The translations under genes were made by a program, and so were the position numbers. A stretch of DNA of 64,000 nucleotides, taken from assembly GCF_024710845.1 (NCBI RefSeq), contig NZ_JANJTZ010000022.1, forward strand, positions 106,513-170,512, written 5' to 3'. Source of the DNA: Mesorhizobium sp. GTDB lineage: Bacteria > Pseudomonadota > Alphaproteobacteria > Rhizobiales > Rhizobiaceae. A model generated the notes under the pieces. That model made no database searches and was not told the DNA's origin. It saw only the letters and a list, made by a program, of their open reading frames with translations. Below, piece by piece: positions 34,990 to 43,716 of the stretch (positions are counted from its first letter, which is position 1; every line of letters begins with the position of its first letter).

Positions 34990-37220
34990 GCTGCTGCGCT
35001 CCTGGCGCCGAGTTCGACGCGACCCAGGCCGCGATCCCTTCCGACGAAGAACTGCTGCTCGCCAGCCGAAGCCTCGGCAACGGCAAGCGCCAGGTCGAGC
35101 TGGCGCTACCCGCCGTGCACTGCGCCGCCTGCATCCAGACCGTCGAGCATGCGCTCTGCGACCTCCCAGGCGTCGAGGCCGCGCGCGTCAACCTCTCCAC
35201 CAAGCGCGTCTCGGTCAAATGGCGCGATGGCAAATTGCCGCCGATCACGTCGACGCTCACCCGGCTCGGCTACGCGCCTAACCTGTTCGACGAGTCGATC
35301 GCCGGCCGCGACGGGACGATGTCGGAATTGCTGCGCGCCGTCGCGGTGTCGGGCTTCGCGGCGGGCAACATCATGCTGCTCTCCGTCTCGGTCTGGTCGG
35401 GAGCTGAAGGGGCCACCCGCGATTTGTTCCACTGGGTCTCGGCGCTGATCGCGCTGCCGGCGCTGTTCTTCGCCGGCCGCATCTACTACCGCTCCGCCTG
35501 GAGCGCGCTGCGTCACGGCCGCATGAACATGGACGTGCCGATCGCCATCGGCGTGACTCTCGCCTATGCGATGAGCCTCTACGAGACGATCAATCACGGC
35601 TCGCACGCCTATTTCGATGCGTCGGTGACGCTGCTGTTCTTCCTTCTGATCGGCCGCACGCTCGACCACATGATGCGCGACCGCGCCCGCGAGGCTGTCA
35701 TCGGCCTTGCCCGGCTCGCCCCGCGCGGCGCGCTGGTCGTGTCGCCCGGCGGCGCGCGCGACTATCGCCCGGTCGAGGAGATCCAGCCCGGCATGCGCGT
35801 CCTGATCGCCGCGGGCGAGCGCATCCCCGTCGACGGGCGCGTCCTCGACGGCCGCTCCGATCTCGACCGCTCCGTGGTCACCGGCGAGAGCGCGCCGGTC
35901 CTGATCGCCAAAGGCGACATGGTCCAGGCCGGCACGCTCAACCTGACCGGCCCGCTGACGCTGGAAGCGACGTCGACCGCCACCTCCTCGTTCCTCGCCG
36001 AGATGATCCGCATGCTGGAGGCGGCCGAGGGCGGTCGCGCCCGCTACCGCCGCATCGCCGAGCGGGTCTCCGCGCTCTATGCGCCGGTCGTCCATCTCAC
36101 CGCCTTCGTCACCTTCCTCGGCTGGATGGCTTATGGCGGCGACTGGCACCAGGCTCTCACCATCGCGATTGCCGTCCTCATCATCACCTGCCCCTGCGCG
36201 CTCGGCCTCGCCGTGCCGATCGTCCAGGTCGTCGCCGCGCGGCGGCTGTTCGAGGCGGGCGTCATGGTCAAGGACGGCTCCGCCATGGAACGCCTCGCCG
36301 AGGCCGACGCTGTCGTCTTCGACAAGACTGGCACGCTCACCCTCGGCCGTCCGCGCCTGATTGGCGCCGACCGCATCGACCCGGCCGTGCTCGGCCTTGC
36401 CGGATCGCTCGCCGCCCATTCGCGCCATCCGCTGTCGCTCGCGATCGCCGCCGAAGCGGGCGGCGATTCGACCCGTTTCGACGACGTCACCGAACAGCCG
36501 GGCTACGGCGTCGAGGGCCGCGCCGACGGTCATGTCTGGCGGCTCGGCCGCGCCGCCTGGGCGACCGGAGCAAGAAGCGACGGCACGGTTCTCGCCCGCG
36601 ACGGGGTCGAGGTCGCCCGGTTCGAGTTCGAAGACAGGCTGCGCGCCGGCGCCCGCGACACGGTCGCCGAGGCGCAGCGTGTCATCGGCCCGGTGGAAAT
36701 GCTCTCCGGCGACAGTCAGGCTGCCTGCGCGCGGGTCGCGGCGTCGCTCGACATCGAGCGGTTCAGGTGCGGCATGCTGCCCGCCGACAAGGTGGCGCGT
36801 CTCACCGAATTGTCGCAGTCGGGCCATCGGGTGCTGATGGTCGGCGACGGGCTCAACGATGCGCCGGCCTTGGGCGCCGCGCATGTCTCGATGGCGCCGG
36901 CCAGTGCCGCCGAAGTCGGCCGCAACGCCGCCGACTTCGTCTTCCTGCGCGAGAGCCTGGAGGCGGTGCCGCTCGCCCGCGACATTGCAGTGCGCGCCGG
37001 CCGGCTGATCCGCCAGAACATCGCGATTGCGATCGTCTACAACGCGATTGCCGTGCCAATCGCGATCATGGGCTACGTCACGCCGCTGATCGCCGCGATC
37101 GCGATGTCGGCGTCTTCGATCATCGTCATCGCCAACGCCCTGCGCCTGTCACCTTCGCGCGAGGGCAAGGCCGAGACCGCACAGACGGGAACCGTGGTCC
37201 GCGCGACGAGGCCGGCATGA
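34986..37220 (+). CDS. ccoI: Copper-translocating P1B-type ATPase CcoI/FixI
   Basis: 744 residues. The N-terminal HMA domain has H45-CAA-C49. The membrane domain contains the CPC motif at 402-404, the phosphorylation motif D446KTGT, and GDGLND near 620. CcoI exports copper for the CuB site of the cbb3 oxidase rather than for general resistance; this follows from its position in fixGHIS. An N-terminal MSCCAPG extension is typical of FixI. Confidence 0.95.
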   Translation: MSCCAPGAEFDATQAAIPSDEELLLASRSLGNGKRQVELALPAVHCAACIQTVEHALCDLPGVEAARVNLSTKRVSVKWRDGKLPPITSTLTRLGYAPNLFDESIAGRDGTMSELLRAVAVSGFAAGNIMLLSVSVWSGAEGATRDLFHWVSALIALPALFFAGRIYYRSAWSALRHGRMNMDVPIAIGVTLAYAMSLYETINHGSHAYFDASVTLLFFLLIGRTLDHMMRDRAREAVIGLARLAPRGALVVSPGGARDYRPVEEIQPGMRVLIAAGERIPVDGRVLDGRSDLDRSVVTGESAPVLIAKGDMVQAGTLNLTGPLTLEATSTATSSFLAEMIRMLEAAEGGRARYRRIAERVSALYAPVVHLTAFVTFLGWMAYGGDWHQALTIAIAVLIITCPCALGLAVPIVQVVAARRLFEAGVMVKDGSAMERLAEADAVVFDKTGTLTLGRPRLIGADRIDPAVLGLAGSLAAHSRHPLSLAIAAEAGGDSTRFDDVTEQPGYGVEGRADGHVWRLGRAAWATGARSDGTVLARDGVEVARFEFEDRLRAGARDTVAEAQRVIGPVEMLSGDSQAACARVAASLDIERFRCGMLPADKVARLTELSQSGHRVLMVGDGLNDAPALGAAHVSMAPASAAEVGRNAADFVFLRESLEAVPLARDIAVRAGRLIRQNIAIAIVYNAIAVPIAIMGYVTPLIAAIAMSASSIIVIANALRLSPSREGKAETAQTGTVVRATRPA

Positions 37221-37396
37221 GCACGCTCCTCTACCTGATCCCCGTCGCGCTGTTCCTCGGTGCCCTGGCCCTGGTCGCCTTCCTCTGGGCGCTGCGCAGC
37301 GGCCAGTACGAAGACCTCGACGGCGCCGGCGAGCGCATCCTGATCGACGACGAGGAACCGGGGAAGCGTGCTACGCCGCCCGCTCCATCACCCTGA
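37217..37396 (+). CDS. ccoS: cbb3-type oxidase assembly protein CcoS/FixS
   Basis: 59 residues. One membrane helix (about 3-25) is followed by the family ALRSGQYEDLDGAGERIL signature. It is needed for cofactor insertion into cbb3. It overlaps ccoI by ATGA. Its last 26 bases overlap the 3' end of the convergent higA gene. Confidence 0.93.
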   Translation: MSTLLYLIPVALFLGALALVAFLWALRSGQYEDLDGAGERILIDDEEPGKRATPPAPSP

Positions 37397-37673
37397 TCTG
37401 CCCGATCTCTTCCTTCTTCGCGCTTGCTTCGGCCGCCAGCTCCCACGCCGTCTGAAAGTTCATCCAGAGTTCCGGCGTCGTGTCGAAGAACTTCGCCAGC
37501 CGCAGCGCCGTATCGGGCGTCACGCCGATCTCCTCCTTGACGATCCGCTCGATGCGCGTGCGCGGGACGCGCAGTTCGCGCGCCAGCGCGCCCGCACTGA
37601 TGCCGAGCGGCACGAGATACTCTTCCCGCAGAAATTCGCCGGGATGGACTGGACGGGCAAACCTGATGCTCAT
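37371..37673 (-). CDS. higA: HigA-type antitoxin (XRE/Cro-like HTH)
   Basis: 100 residues. The N-terminus has the family VHPGEFLREEYLVPLGIS motif followed by an HTH (ALARELRVPRTRIERIVKEE). It neutralises HigB and represses the operon. It lies 11 bases downstream of the toxin gene, in the toxin-first order usual for higBA. The ATG at 37673 is chosen over upstream starts because the family motif begins just after it. The 3' end overlaps ccoS by 26 bases. Confidence 0.9.
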   Translation of the reverse strand: MSIRFARPVHPGEFLREEYLVPLGISAGALARELRVPRTRIERIVKEEIGVTPDTALRLAKFFDTTPELWMNFQTAWELAAEASAKKEEIGQIRVMERAA

Positions 37674-37684
37674 GACGATGGCTC

Positions 37685-37966
37685 CTAGTGATAATCGACG
37701 ATCTCGACGTCCTCGGCACCGGCTTCGGTCCACACGAAGCAGATGCGCCACTGGTCATTGATCCGGATCGAATGCTGGCCGGCGCGATTGCCCTTCAAGG
37801 CTTCCAGCCTGTTGCCCGGCGGGGAACGCAGGTCAGATAGAACATGTGCGTTTTCGACCGCCTGCATCCTGCGCTCGGCGACCGCGAGCAACTCGGCCGG
37901 AAAGCCCTTGATGGCCCTGCCGGCAACCACGGCCTCCGCGAACTTCCCTTTCAGCGAAACGATCAC
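37685..37966 (-). CDS. higB: HigB/RelE-family toxin
   Basis: 93 residues from a GTG at 37966. Family landmarks include RRMQAVENAHVLSDLRSPPGNRLEALKG and the C-terminal QWRICFVWTEAGAEDVEIVDYH. HigB-type toxins cleave mRNA on the ribosome. No good ATG fits; the GTG lies just after a perfect operator-like palindrome (37970-37981). It forms a two-gene operon with higA. Confidence 0.9.
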   Translation of the reverse strand: MIVSLKGKFAEAVVAGRAIKGFPAELLAVAERRMQAVENAHVLSDLRSPPGNRLEALKGNRAGQHSIRINDQWRICFVWTEAGAEDVEIVDYH

Positions 37967-37969
37967 TCA

Positions 37970-37981
37970 TGATAGGTATCA
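37970..37981. promoter_or_regulatory. Palindrome upstream of higBA (candidate operator)
   Basis: TGATA-GG-TATCA is a perfect inverted repeat 4 bases upstream of the higB start codon. TATCA also pairs with TGATA a few bases farther on, giving overlapping half-sites. It is the likely HigA autoregulatory site. Confidence 0.6.
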
Positions 37982-38358
37982 TTGATTGATACATACTTCA
38001 ACGATTGGTTCGACGACCGAGGTGCGGTCTGTCCAGCTTTGCGCGGGATAAAAAGAGCAATTTGCCCAAGCATCACAAGCCTGGGTGCATTATCGATCCA
38101 ACCCCCTCCCGACCTGTTCGCGAACGCAATTCCCCATGGCAAAGGGCGAATTTGCGGTCGACGCATTCGCGCGAGCATAAAATGCCAACTATCTCAGGGG
38201 CTTGCCTTGCAGTTTGGCGTCATCCTCCGGCTCGTCCCGAGGATCTGTGACCGTCTCTCATCCTGGTGAAACAAGACTTCGAGGGCGCCCGGCTGAACTC
38301 GTCGAACGCGGCAGATCCTCGGGACGAGCCCGAGGATGACGACCTCGCAGGGTCCAAG
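37982..38358. other. Gene-free spacer between higBA and the arabinose cluster
   Basis: 377 bases with no convincing gene. The left end holds the higBA promoter region. The middle is less GC-rich than the flanks and contains short open frames with no family resemblance. The right part holds a long inverted repeat (38218-38341, listed separately). Confidence 0.6.
38218..38341. repeat. 30-bp inverted repeat, rhizobial intergenic type
   Basis: The arms at 38218-38247 (CGTCATCCTCCGGCTCGTCC...) and 38312-38341 (...GGGACGAGCCCGAGGATGACG) are inverted copies with one mismatch. The GTCATCCTCGG...CCGAGGATC core resembles short dispersed repeats frequent in rhizobial intergenic DNA. It lies just downstream of the aldehyde dehydrogenase gene and could terminate its transcript. 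Confidence 0.8.
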
Positions 38359-39876
38359 CTAGGACCGCAGATCCTCCGGCAACAGCTCGTCCGGCATGTT
38401 CTGGAACGACACCGGCCTGAGAAAACGTCGGATCGCGAGCGTGCCGACCGAGGTTGCCGACGCGTTCGTGCTCGCCGGATAGGGTCCGCCATGCATCATC
38501 GCGTCCACCACCTCGACGCCGGTCGGAAAGCCGTTGGCGAGGATGCGGCCGGCCTTGCGCTCCAGCACCGGCATCAGGCTGCGGGCGAGGTCCGTATCGC
38601 CGGCGTCCATCTGCAGCGTCGTCGTGAGCTGGCCATGCAGTCCCCTGGCGATCTCGACCATCTGGCCGGCATCGCGCGCCCTGACGATGATACCGAGCGG
38701 GCCGAAGACTTCCTCGCCGAGTTCCGGATTGGCGATGAACGTGTCGCCGTCGGTGGCGTAGAGCGCCGGTGCGGCGGAGCGCGCCGCGCAGGACCCTTGC
38801 GTCACCGTGCGCACCGCATTGCCGGCGGCCATCTTGGCCGAGCCGCGGCCGAAGGCCTCGGCGATGCCGGTGGTCAGCATCGTCGCCGGCCCGGTTGCGC
38901 CGAGCGCGGCCGAGGCTTCCGCCTCGAACCTGTCGGCCGGCGCGCCGTCGGGGATCACCACCACGCCGGGATTGGTGCAGAATTGGCCGACACCCATGGT
39001 CAGGGACGCCGCCCAGCCCTTGGCGATCTCGGCCGCGCGGGCTTCCGCTGCCTTGGGCAGCACGAAGACCGGATTGACCGAGCCCAGTTCGCCGAAGAAC
39101 GGGATCGGCTCCTCGCGCCGCGACGCCAGGTCGAACAGCGCCCGGCCGCCGCGCAGCGAGCCGGTAAAGCCGACGGCCTTGATCAGCGGGTGCTGGACCA
39201 GCGCCTCGCCGGCCTCGTTGGTGTTGGACTGGACGAGCGAGAAGACGCCCGGATGCTGGCCGGTCTTGAGAATGGCCTCCAGGATCGCCTCAGCGATGAT
39301 CTCGCCGGTGCCCGGATGGCCGGGATGACCCTTCACGACCACCGGGCAGCCGGCGGCGAGCGCCGAGGCCGTATCCCCACCGGCGGTCGAGAAGGCCAGC
39401 GGAAAGTTTGACGCGCCGAAGACGCCGACCGGGCCGATCGGACGTTCGACGAGCTTGATATCCGGGCGCGGCGCCGGCTTGCGGTCGGGCAGGGCCACAT
39501 CGTGGCGGCGGTCGAGATAGGCGCCGTCGCGGATATGTTTCGCGAACAGTCGCAACTGGCCGGCCGTCCTGCCCCGCTCGCCCTCCAGCCGCGCCTCGGG
39601 CAGGCCGGTCTCAGCCGAGCCGATTTCGGTGATCGCTGCTCCCCTCGCCTCGATCGCGTCGGCGATGGCGTTCAGGAAGGCGGCGCGGTTGTCGCGCGAG
39701 GAATAGCCGTAGGACCAGAACGCCTCTTCGGCCGCCTTCGCGGCGCGGTCGATCTCGGCTGCTCCGCCGAGCGCGAAGCGGGCAGGTTCGCCGCGTGCCG
39801 GATCGGAGGCGAAGGTCGTAGTGCCTTCCACCCATTCGCCGGCGATGAGGTGGCGGCCCGTGGGGGTATAGGTCAT
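38359..39876 (-). CDS. Alpha-ketoglutarate semialdehyde dehydrogenase (NADP+-type aldehyde dehydrogenase)
   Basis: 505 residues. Aldehyde dehydrogenase catalytic residues are visible: Glu263 in FFGELGS and Cys300 in GQFCTNPG. The length and the GASNFPLAFSTAGGDTASALAAGCPV segment match the 2,5-dioxovalerate dehydrogenase branch. In this cluster it makes the last step to 2-oxoglutarate. It lies last in the minus-strand operon, 22 bases after the sugar dehydrogenase. Confidence 0.92.
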   Translation of the reverse strand: MTYTPTGRHLIAGEWVEGTTTFASDPARGEPARFALGGAAEIDRAAKAAEEAFWSYGYSSRDNRAAFLNAIADAIEARGAAITEIGSAETGLPEARLEGERGRTAGQLRLFAKHIRDGAYLDRRHDVALPDRKPAPRPDIKLVERPIGPVGVFGASNFPLAFSTAGGDTASALAAGCPVVVKGHPGHPGTGEIIAEAILEAILKTGQHPGVFSLVQSNTNEAGEALVQHPLIKAVGFTGSLRGGRALFDLASRREEPIPFFGELGSVNPVFVLPKAAEARAAEIAKGWAASLTMGVGQFCTNPGVVVIPDGAPADRFEAEASAALGATGPATMLTTGIAEAFGRGSAKMAAGNAVRTVTQGSCAARSAAPALYATDGDTFIANPELGEEVFGPLGIIVRARDAGQMVEIARGLHGQLTTTLQMDAGDTDLARSLMPVLERKAGRILANGFPTGVEVVDAMMHGGPYPASTNASATSVGTLAIRRFLRPVSFQNMPDELLPEDLRS

Positions 39877-39898
39877 GGTCAGGTCTTTCGCTTGCAGG

Positions 39899-40822
39899 TC
39901 AGAATTCGAAGGCGTCGACGACGATCCGCCGGCCGAGCGTCAGCGCGTCGGCGACATGTACCATCGGCGCGAGGTCTACGTCGGACCGGCCGTCGCGCAC
40001 AAGCCCGGCCATGCTCGCATAGAGCGCCGGATACTCGCCCGTGATCGTGTTCTCACCGGCAGCGGCCTTGCCGCCGATCTCCAGCACGTTGCCGCCCATG
40101 CGCAGCGCCATCGGCCCGGCGTCCGTGTCGATCTCGATGTCCCAGGTCTGCGGGCCTTCCTGGCGCCAGTCGAAGTCGGCGGTGACATTGCCGGAGAAGC
40201 GCAGCTTTGCAGCGATCGGCGTATGGCGGTTGGCCGGGAATTCCAGCTCGGCGCCCGTCAGGTGAACAGGCACCGGTAGGATCTCGGTCAGGATCGACAG
40301 CGCGTTGATGCCTGGGTCGAACACGCCCATGCCGCCCGGCTCGAACACCCAGTCCTGGCCGGGATGCCATTTGCGCACGTCCTCGCGCCAGGTGATGTGC
40401 GCCCCCGTCACGGTCCTGTCCGCCAGCCACGCCTTCGCCGGCGCCACCGCATGCGCCATACGCGAATGCCAGGTGGCGAAGAGGGACAGACCCCTTTGCC
40501 CCGCGAGCGCCTGCAACTCGTGCACCTCGGCCAGCGTCGCGCCGGGCGGCTTTTCCAGCATGACGTGCCGGCCGGCGCTCAGCGCCGCTGCCGCATAGTC
40601 GAACCGCGGCACCGGCGGCAGGCAGAGCGACACGACCTTGATGTCCGGCCGCCTTGCGAGGAGCGTGGCGAAATCGGTAAAGGCGGGAACGCCCTCGACC
40701 GAACCGTGGCGCGAGCAGGTCGCGGCGAGCTCCCAGTCGGGCGACGCCGCGATCGCCGGCACGTGCTGGTCGACCGCGATCTTGCCGATCCCGACGAGGG
40801 CGACTTTCAGACGTTCGGCCAT
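39899..40822 (-). CDS. Gfo/Idh/MocA-type D-galactose/L-arabinose 1-dehydrogenase
   Basis: 307 residues. The NAD(P) Rossmann motif is VALVGIGKIAVDQH and the catalytic-region EKP motif is MLEKPPGATL. Length and N-terminus fit the family that oxidises L-arabinose or D-galactose to the lactone. The ATG overlaps the TGA of the dehydratase gene by one base (TGATG). Substrate assignment rests on the neighbours. Confidence 0.87.
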   Translation of the reverse strand: MAERLKVALVGIGKIAVDQHVPAIAASPDWELAATCSRHGSVEGVPAFTDFATLLARRPDIKVVSLCLPPVPRFDYAAAALSAGRHVMLEKPPGATLAEVHELQALAGQRGLSLFATWHSRMAHAVAPAKAWLADRTVTGAHITWREDVRKWHPGQDWVFEPGGMGVFDPGINALSILTEILPVPVHLTGAELEFPANRHTPIAAKLRFSGNVTADFDWRQEGPQTWDIEIDTDAGPMALRMGGNVLEIGGKAAAGENTITGEYPALYASMAGLVRDGRSDVDLAPMVHVADALTLGRRIVVDAFEF

Positions 40823-42564
40823 CAGTGCGAATCCTTGCCGACCTCGCGGCCGCGGCAGCCCTTGAGGAAGTCCAAGTCGGCGCCGGTGTCGGCGCCCTCG
40901 ACATGCGTCTGGTGCAGCCACGCATAACCCGACGCGGGCATCTCGTGCGACGGCGTCCAAGCCGCCAGCCGCGCCGCCATCTCCTCGTCCGATATCTCGA
41001 CGGTCAGCGACCGGTTCGGCACATCGAGCGAGATCATGTCGCCGTCGCGCACCACCGCCAGCGGCCCGCCGGCGGCGGCTTCCGGCGAGGTGTGCAGCAC
41101 GACCGTGCCGTAGGCGGTGCCCGACATGCGGGCGTCGGAGATGCGCACCATGTCGGTGATGCCCTTGCGCAGCACTTTCGGCGGCAGGCCCATGTTGCCC
41201 ACCTCCGCCATGCCGGGATAGCCCTTGGGGCCGCAGTTCTTCAGCACCATCACGCAGGTCTCGTCGATGTCGAGCGCTTCGTCCTCGATCTTGGCCTTGT
41301 AGTCGTCGATATCCTCGAACACCACCGCCCTGCCCCGATGGACCATCAGCGCCGGCGTCGCTGCCGATGGCTTCAGCACCGCACCCCTCGGCGCCAGGTT
41401 GCCCTTGAGCACGACGATGCCGCCCGACTGCGCCAGGGCCTTCTCGGCCGGCAGGATGACGTCCTCGTTCCAGTTGACGACGTCCTTGACCTCGTCCCAG
41501 ATCGCCGCGCCGGAGACCGTCAGCGCGTCCCTGTGCAGCACGCCGGCCTCGCCGAGGCGCTTGAGCACGACGGGCAGGCCGCCGGCGTAGAAGAATTCCT
41601 CCATCAGGTATTTGCCCGACGGCATCAGGTTGACGATCGTCGGGATGTCGCGGCCGAGCCGGTCCCAGTCGTCGAGCGTCAGGTCGACACCGACGCGGCC
41701 GGCGATCGCCAGCAGGTGGATCACCGCGTTGGTCGAGCCGCCGATCGCCGCATTGGTGCGGATCGCGTTCTCGAAGGCTTGCTTCGTCAGGATGTCGGAG
41801 GGTTTCAGGTCATCCTTGACCATCTCGACGATGCGCCGCCCGGTCATCTGCGCCATCACCCGGCGGCGCGAGTCGACCGCGGGGATCGCCGCATTGCCCG
41901 ACAAAGCCATGCCCAGCGCCTCGGCCATCGAGGCCATGGTCGAGGCGGTGCCCATCGTGTTGCAGGTGCCGGACGAGCGGCTCATCGAGGCCTCGGCCTC
42001 GATGAACTCTTCCTGCGTCATCTCGCCGGCCTTCACCGCCTCGGAGAATATCCACAGATGCGTGCCCGAGCCGACGCGCTCGCCGCGGAAATAGCCGTTG
42101 AGCATCGGCCCGCCGGTGACGACGATCGAGGGGATGTCGGTCGAGGCCGCGGCCATCAGCAGCGACGGCGTGGTCTTGTCACAGCCGACCATCAGCACCG
42201 CGCCGTCGATCGGCTGGCCGCGCATCGCTTCCTCGACCGCCATCGCCGCGAGGTTGCGGAACATCATCGCGGTGGGCCGGAAGGTGTTTTCAGAGGCCGA
42301 GAACACCGGCACCTCGACCGGGAAGCCGCCGGCCTCCCACACGCCCGCCTTCACCTTCTCGGCCAGTTCGCGCAGGTGGCCGTTGCAGGGCGTCAGGTCC
42401 GACCAGGTGTTGAGGATGCCGATGATCGGCCGGCCGTCGAACAGGTCGTGCGGGTGGCCCTGGTTCTTCAGCCAGCCGCGATGGTAAATCGCGTCGCGCG
42501 AATTGCCGCCGTACCAGTGCTGCGACCTCAGCTTGCGCGGCCATTCGGCCTTCTTGAACGTCAT
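40822..42564 (-). CDS. araC: L-arabonate dehydratase (IlvD/Edd family)
   Basis: 580 residues. IlvD/Edd Fe-S ligand cysteines are in TPCNGH, GCDKTTP and SGTCNTMGTA. It belongs to the sugar-acid dehydratase branch (length ~580, GCDKTTPSLLMA) rather than dihydroxy-acid dehydratase. It converts L-arabonate to 2-keto-3-deoxy-L-arabonate. The symbol follows the Azospirillum naming and is not the AraC regulator. Confidence 0.88.
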   Translation of the reverse strand: MTFKKAEWPRKLRSQHWYGGNSRDAIYHRGWLKNQGHPHDLFDGRPIIGILNTWSDLTPCNGHLRELAEKVKAGVWEAGGFPVEVPVFSASENTFRPTAMMFRNLAAMAVEEAMRGQPIDGAVLMVGCDKTTPSLLMAAASTDIPSIVVTGGPMLNGYFRGERVGSGTHLWIFSEAVKAGEMTQEEFIEAEASMSRSSGTCNTMGTASTMASMAEALGMALSGNAAIPAVDSRRRVMAQMTGRRIVEMVKDDLKPSDILTKQAFENAIRTNAAIGGSTNAVIHLLAIAGRVGVDLTLDDWDRLGRDIPTIVNLMPSGKYLMEEFFYAGGLPVVLKRLGEAGVLHRDALTVSGAAIWDEVKDVVNWNEDVILPAEKALAQSGGIVVLKGNLAPRGAVLKPSAATPALMVHRGRAVVFEDIDDYKAKIEDEALDIDETCVMVLKNCGPKGYPGMAEVGNMGLPPKVLRKGITDMVRISDARMSGTAYGTVVLHTSPEAAAGGPLAVVRDGDMISLDVPNRSLTVEISDEEMAARLAAWTPSHEMPASGYAWLHQTHVEGADTGADLDFLKGCRGREVGKDSH

Positions 42565-42576
42565 GACATCACCCTT

Positions 42577-43578
42577 TCAGAGCACGCGCACGTCGACGCG
42601 GCGGCCGGCCGGCGCCGCCTCGACCGCCAACCGGTTGCGCAAGGGCAGGCCGAAGCCGGCCGCCTCGATCTCGAACTCGTCGCCCGGCTCGGTCCGCACA
42701 CCGTCGGCAAAGGACAGCGTCGCCGTGCCGAACATGTGGACATGGATATCCCCGGGTCCGCGGAAGAGCCCATACTTGAAGTGATGATGCTCGAGATTGG
42801 CAAAGGAATGCGACATGTTCTCCTCCCCCGACAGGAAAGGCTTCTCGAAGATCACCTTGCCGTCGCGGCGTATCCGCGAGGTGCCGCGGATGTCGGCCGG
42901 CGGCGCGCCGATGCGGATCTCGGGGCCGAACGAGGCCGGGCGGAGCTTCGAGTGGGCGAGGTAGAGATAGTTCCGCCGCTCCATCACATGGTCGGAGAAC
43001 TCGTTCGAGATGGCGAAGCCGACCCGGAACGGCGTGCCGTCGTCGCCGATCACGTAGATGCCGGCGATCTCGGGCTCCTCGCCCCCGTCCTCGGCGAAAG
43101 AGGGGGAGGTCAGTGCGCCGCCCGGGGGCACGAGCGTGGCGCCGTTGCCCTTGTAGAACCACTCCGGCTGCACGCCGGGCGAGCCGTCGGCCGGCTTCCC
43201 GCCCTCCAGCCCCATGCGGAACATCTTCATGGAGTCGGTCAGCGTCTCCTCTGCCGCGCCCGCCTTCTGATGCATCGCGTCGCGCGTGGCGGCAGAGCCG
43301 AGATGGGTCAGGCCAGTGCCGGTCAGGTGCAGGTGCGCCGGATCCGGATGGGTGATCGGCGGCAGCAATCTGCCCTCTGCGAGTGCGGCTTCGAGGTCGA
43401 CCGCGGCGCCGAGGCCAAGAGCGGCGATGTGCGAGGTCAGGTCACCGCCGCCGGAGCGGATGCAGTCGCGCACGAGATCGTAGGTGCTGCGCGCGCCTTT
43501 GACGGCATGAGCTTCTTTGCCCTCGCGGGCGACCACAGTGATCGACCCGTCCGGATTCCCGACCTGCGAAAGCAACAT
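42577..43578 (-). CDS. AraD1-family (FAH-like) 2-keto-3-deoxy-L-arabonate dehydratase
   Basis: 333 residues in the fumarylacetoacetate hydrolase-like fold; the region GFAISNEFSDHVMERRNYLYLAHSK matches the AraD1 subgroup, with FGPEIRIG following. It likely converts 2-keto-3-deoxy-L-arabonate to alpha-ketoglutarate semialdehyde, feeding the dehydrogenase at 38359. ATG codons at 43593, 43587 and 43578 are in frame; the last has the best ribosome-binding sequence (GAGG 9 bases upstream). First gene of the minus-strand operon. Confidence 0.87.
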   Translation of the reverse strand: MLLSQVGNPDGSITVVAREGKEAHAVKGARSTYDLVRDCIRSGGGDLTSHIAALGLGAAVDLEAALAEGRLLPPITHPDPAHLHLTGTGLTHLGSAATRDAMHQKAGAAEETLTDSMKMFRMGLEGGKPADGSPGVQPEWFYKGNGATLVPPGGALTSPSFAEDGGEEPEIAGIYVIGDDGTPFRVGFAISNEFSDHVMERRNYLYLAHSKLRPASFGPEIRIGAPPADIRGTSRIRRDGKVIFEKPFLSGEENMSHSFANLEHHHFKYGLFRGPGDIHVHMFGTATLSFADGVRTEPGDEFEIEAAGFGLPLRNRLAVEAAPAGRRVDVRVL

Positions 43579-43593
43579 GCGGCGCATCCTCAT

Positions 43594-43716
43594 GGAAACG
43601 GTCTCGGCCGTTTTTCTGATGCAGCCATATATCGGATTCCGCGGTTTACAAAAGTATTATTATATGATTTTTCTCTGCGCGGGCCGCCGATGCGCCCTCG
43701 TAATGGGAGGAAATCC
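43594..43716. promoter_or_regulatory. AT-rich divergent promoter region, araD1-like / sugar ABC operon
   Basis: About 120 bases between divergent operons. Positions 43626-43675 are strongly AT-rich for this genome, with TTTACA (43645-43650) and overlapping TATTAT/TATGAT elements. CATATA (43626-43631) and TATATG (43661-43666) are inverted copies. It is the likely shared control region for the FadR-type regulator at 48292; the exact operator is not resolved. Confidence 0.5.

Noticed and set aside
38005..38250. 81-codon frame in the spacer after higBA
   Set aside because: No family resemblance, no ribosome-binding site, and its end runs into the inverted repeat.
40825..43716. A very long open frame on the plus strand opposite the arabinose pathway genes, continuous with the sugar-binding protein
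   Set aside because: It is the antisense shadow of high-GC minus-strand genes; its translation is Arg/Gly/His-rich with no family features, and the binding protein has its own signal peptide and ribosome-binding site at 43717.
43594..43716. Riboswitch or attenuator before the sugar ABC operon
   Set aside because: AT-rich with short inverted repeats only; no known riboswitch core was recognised.
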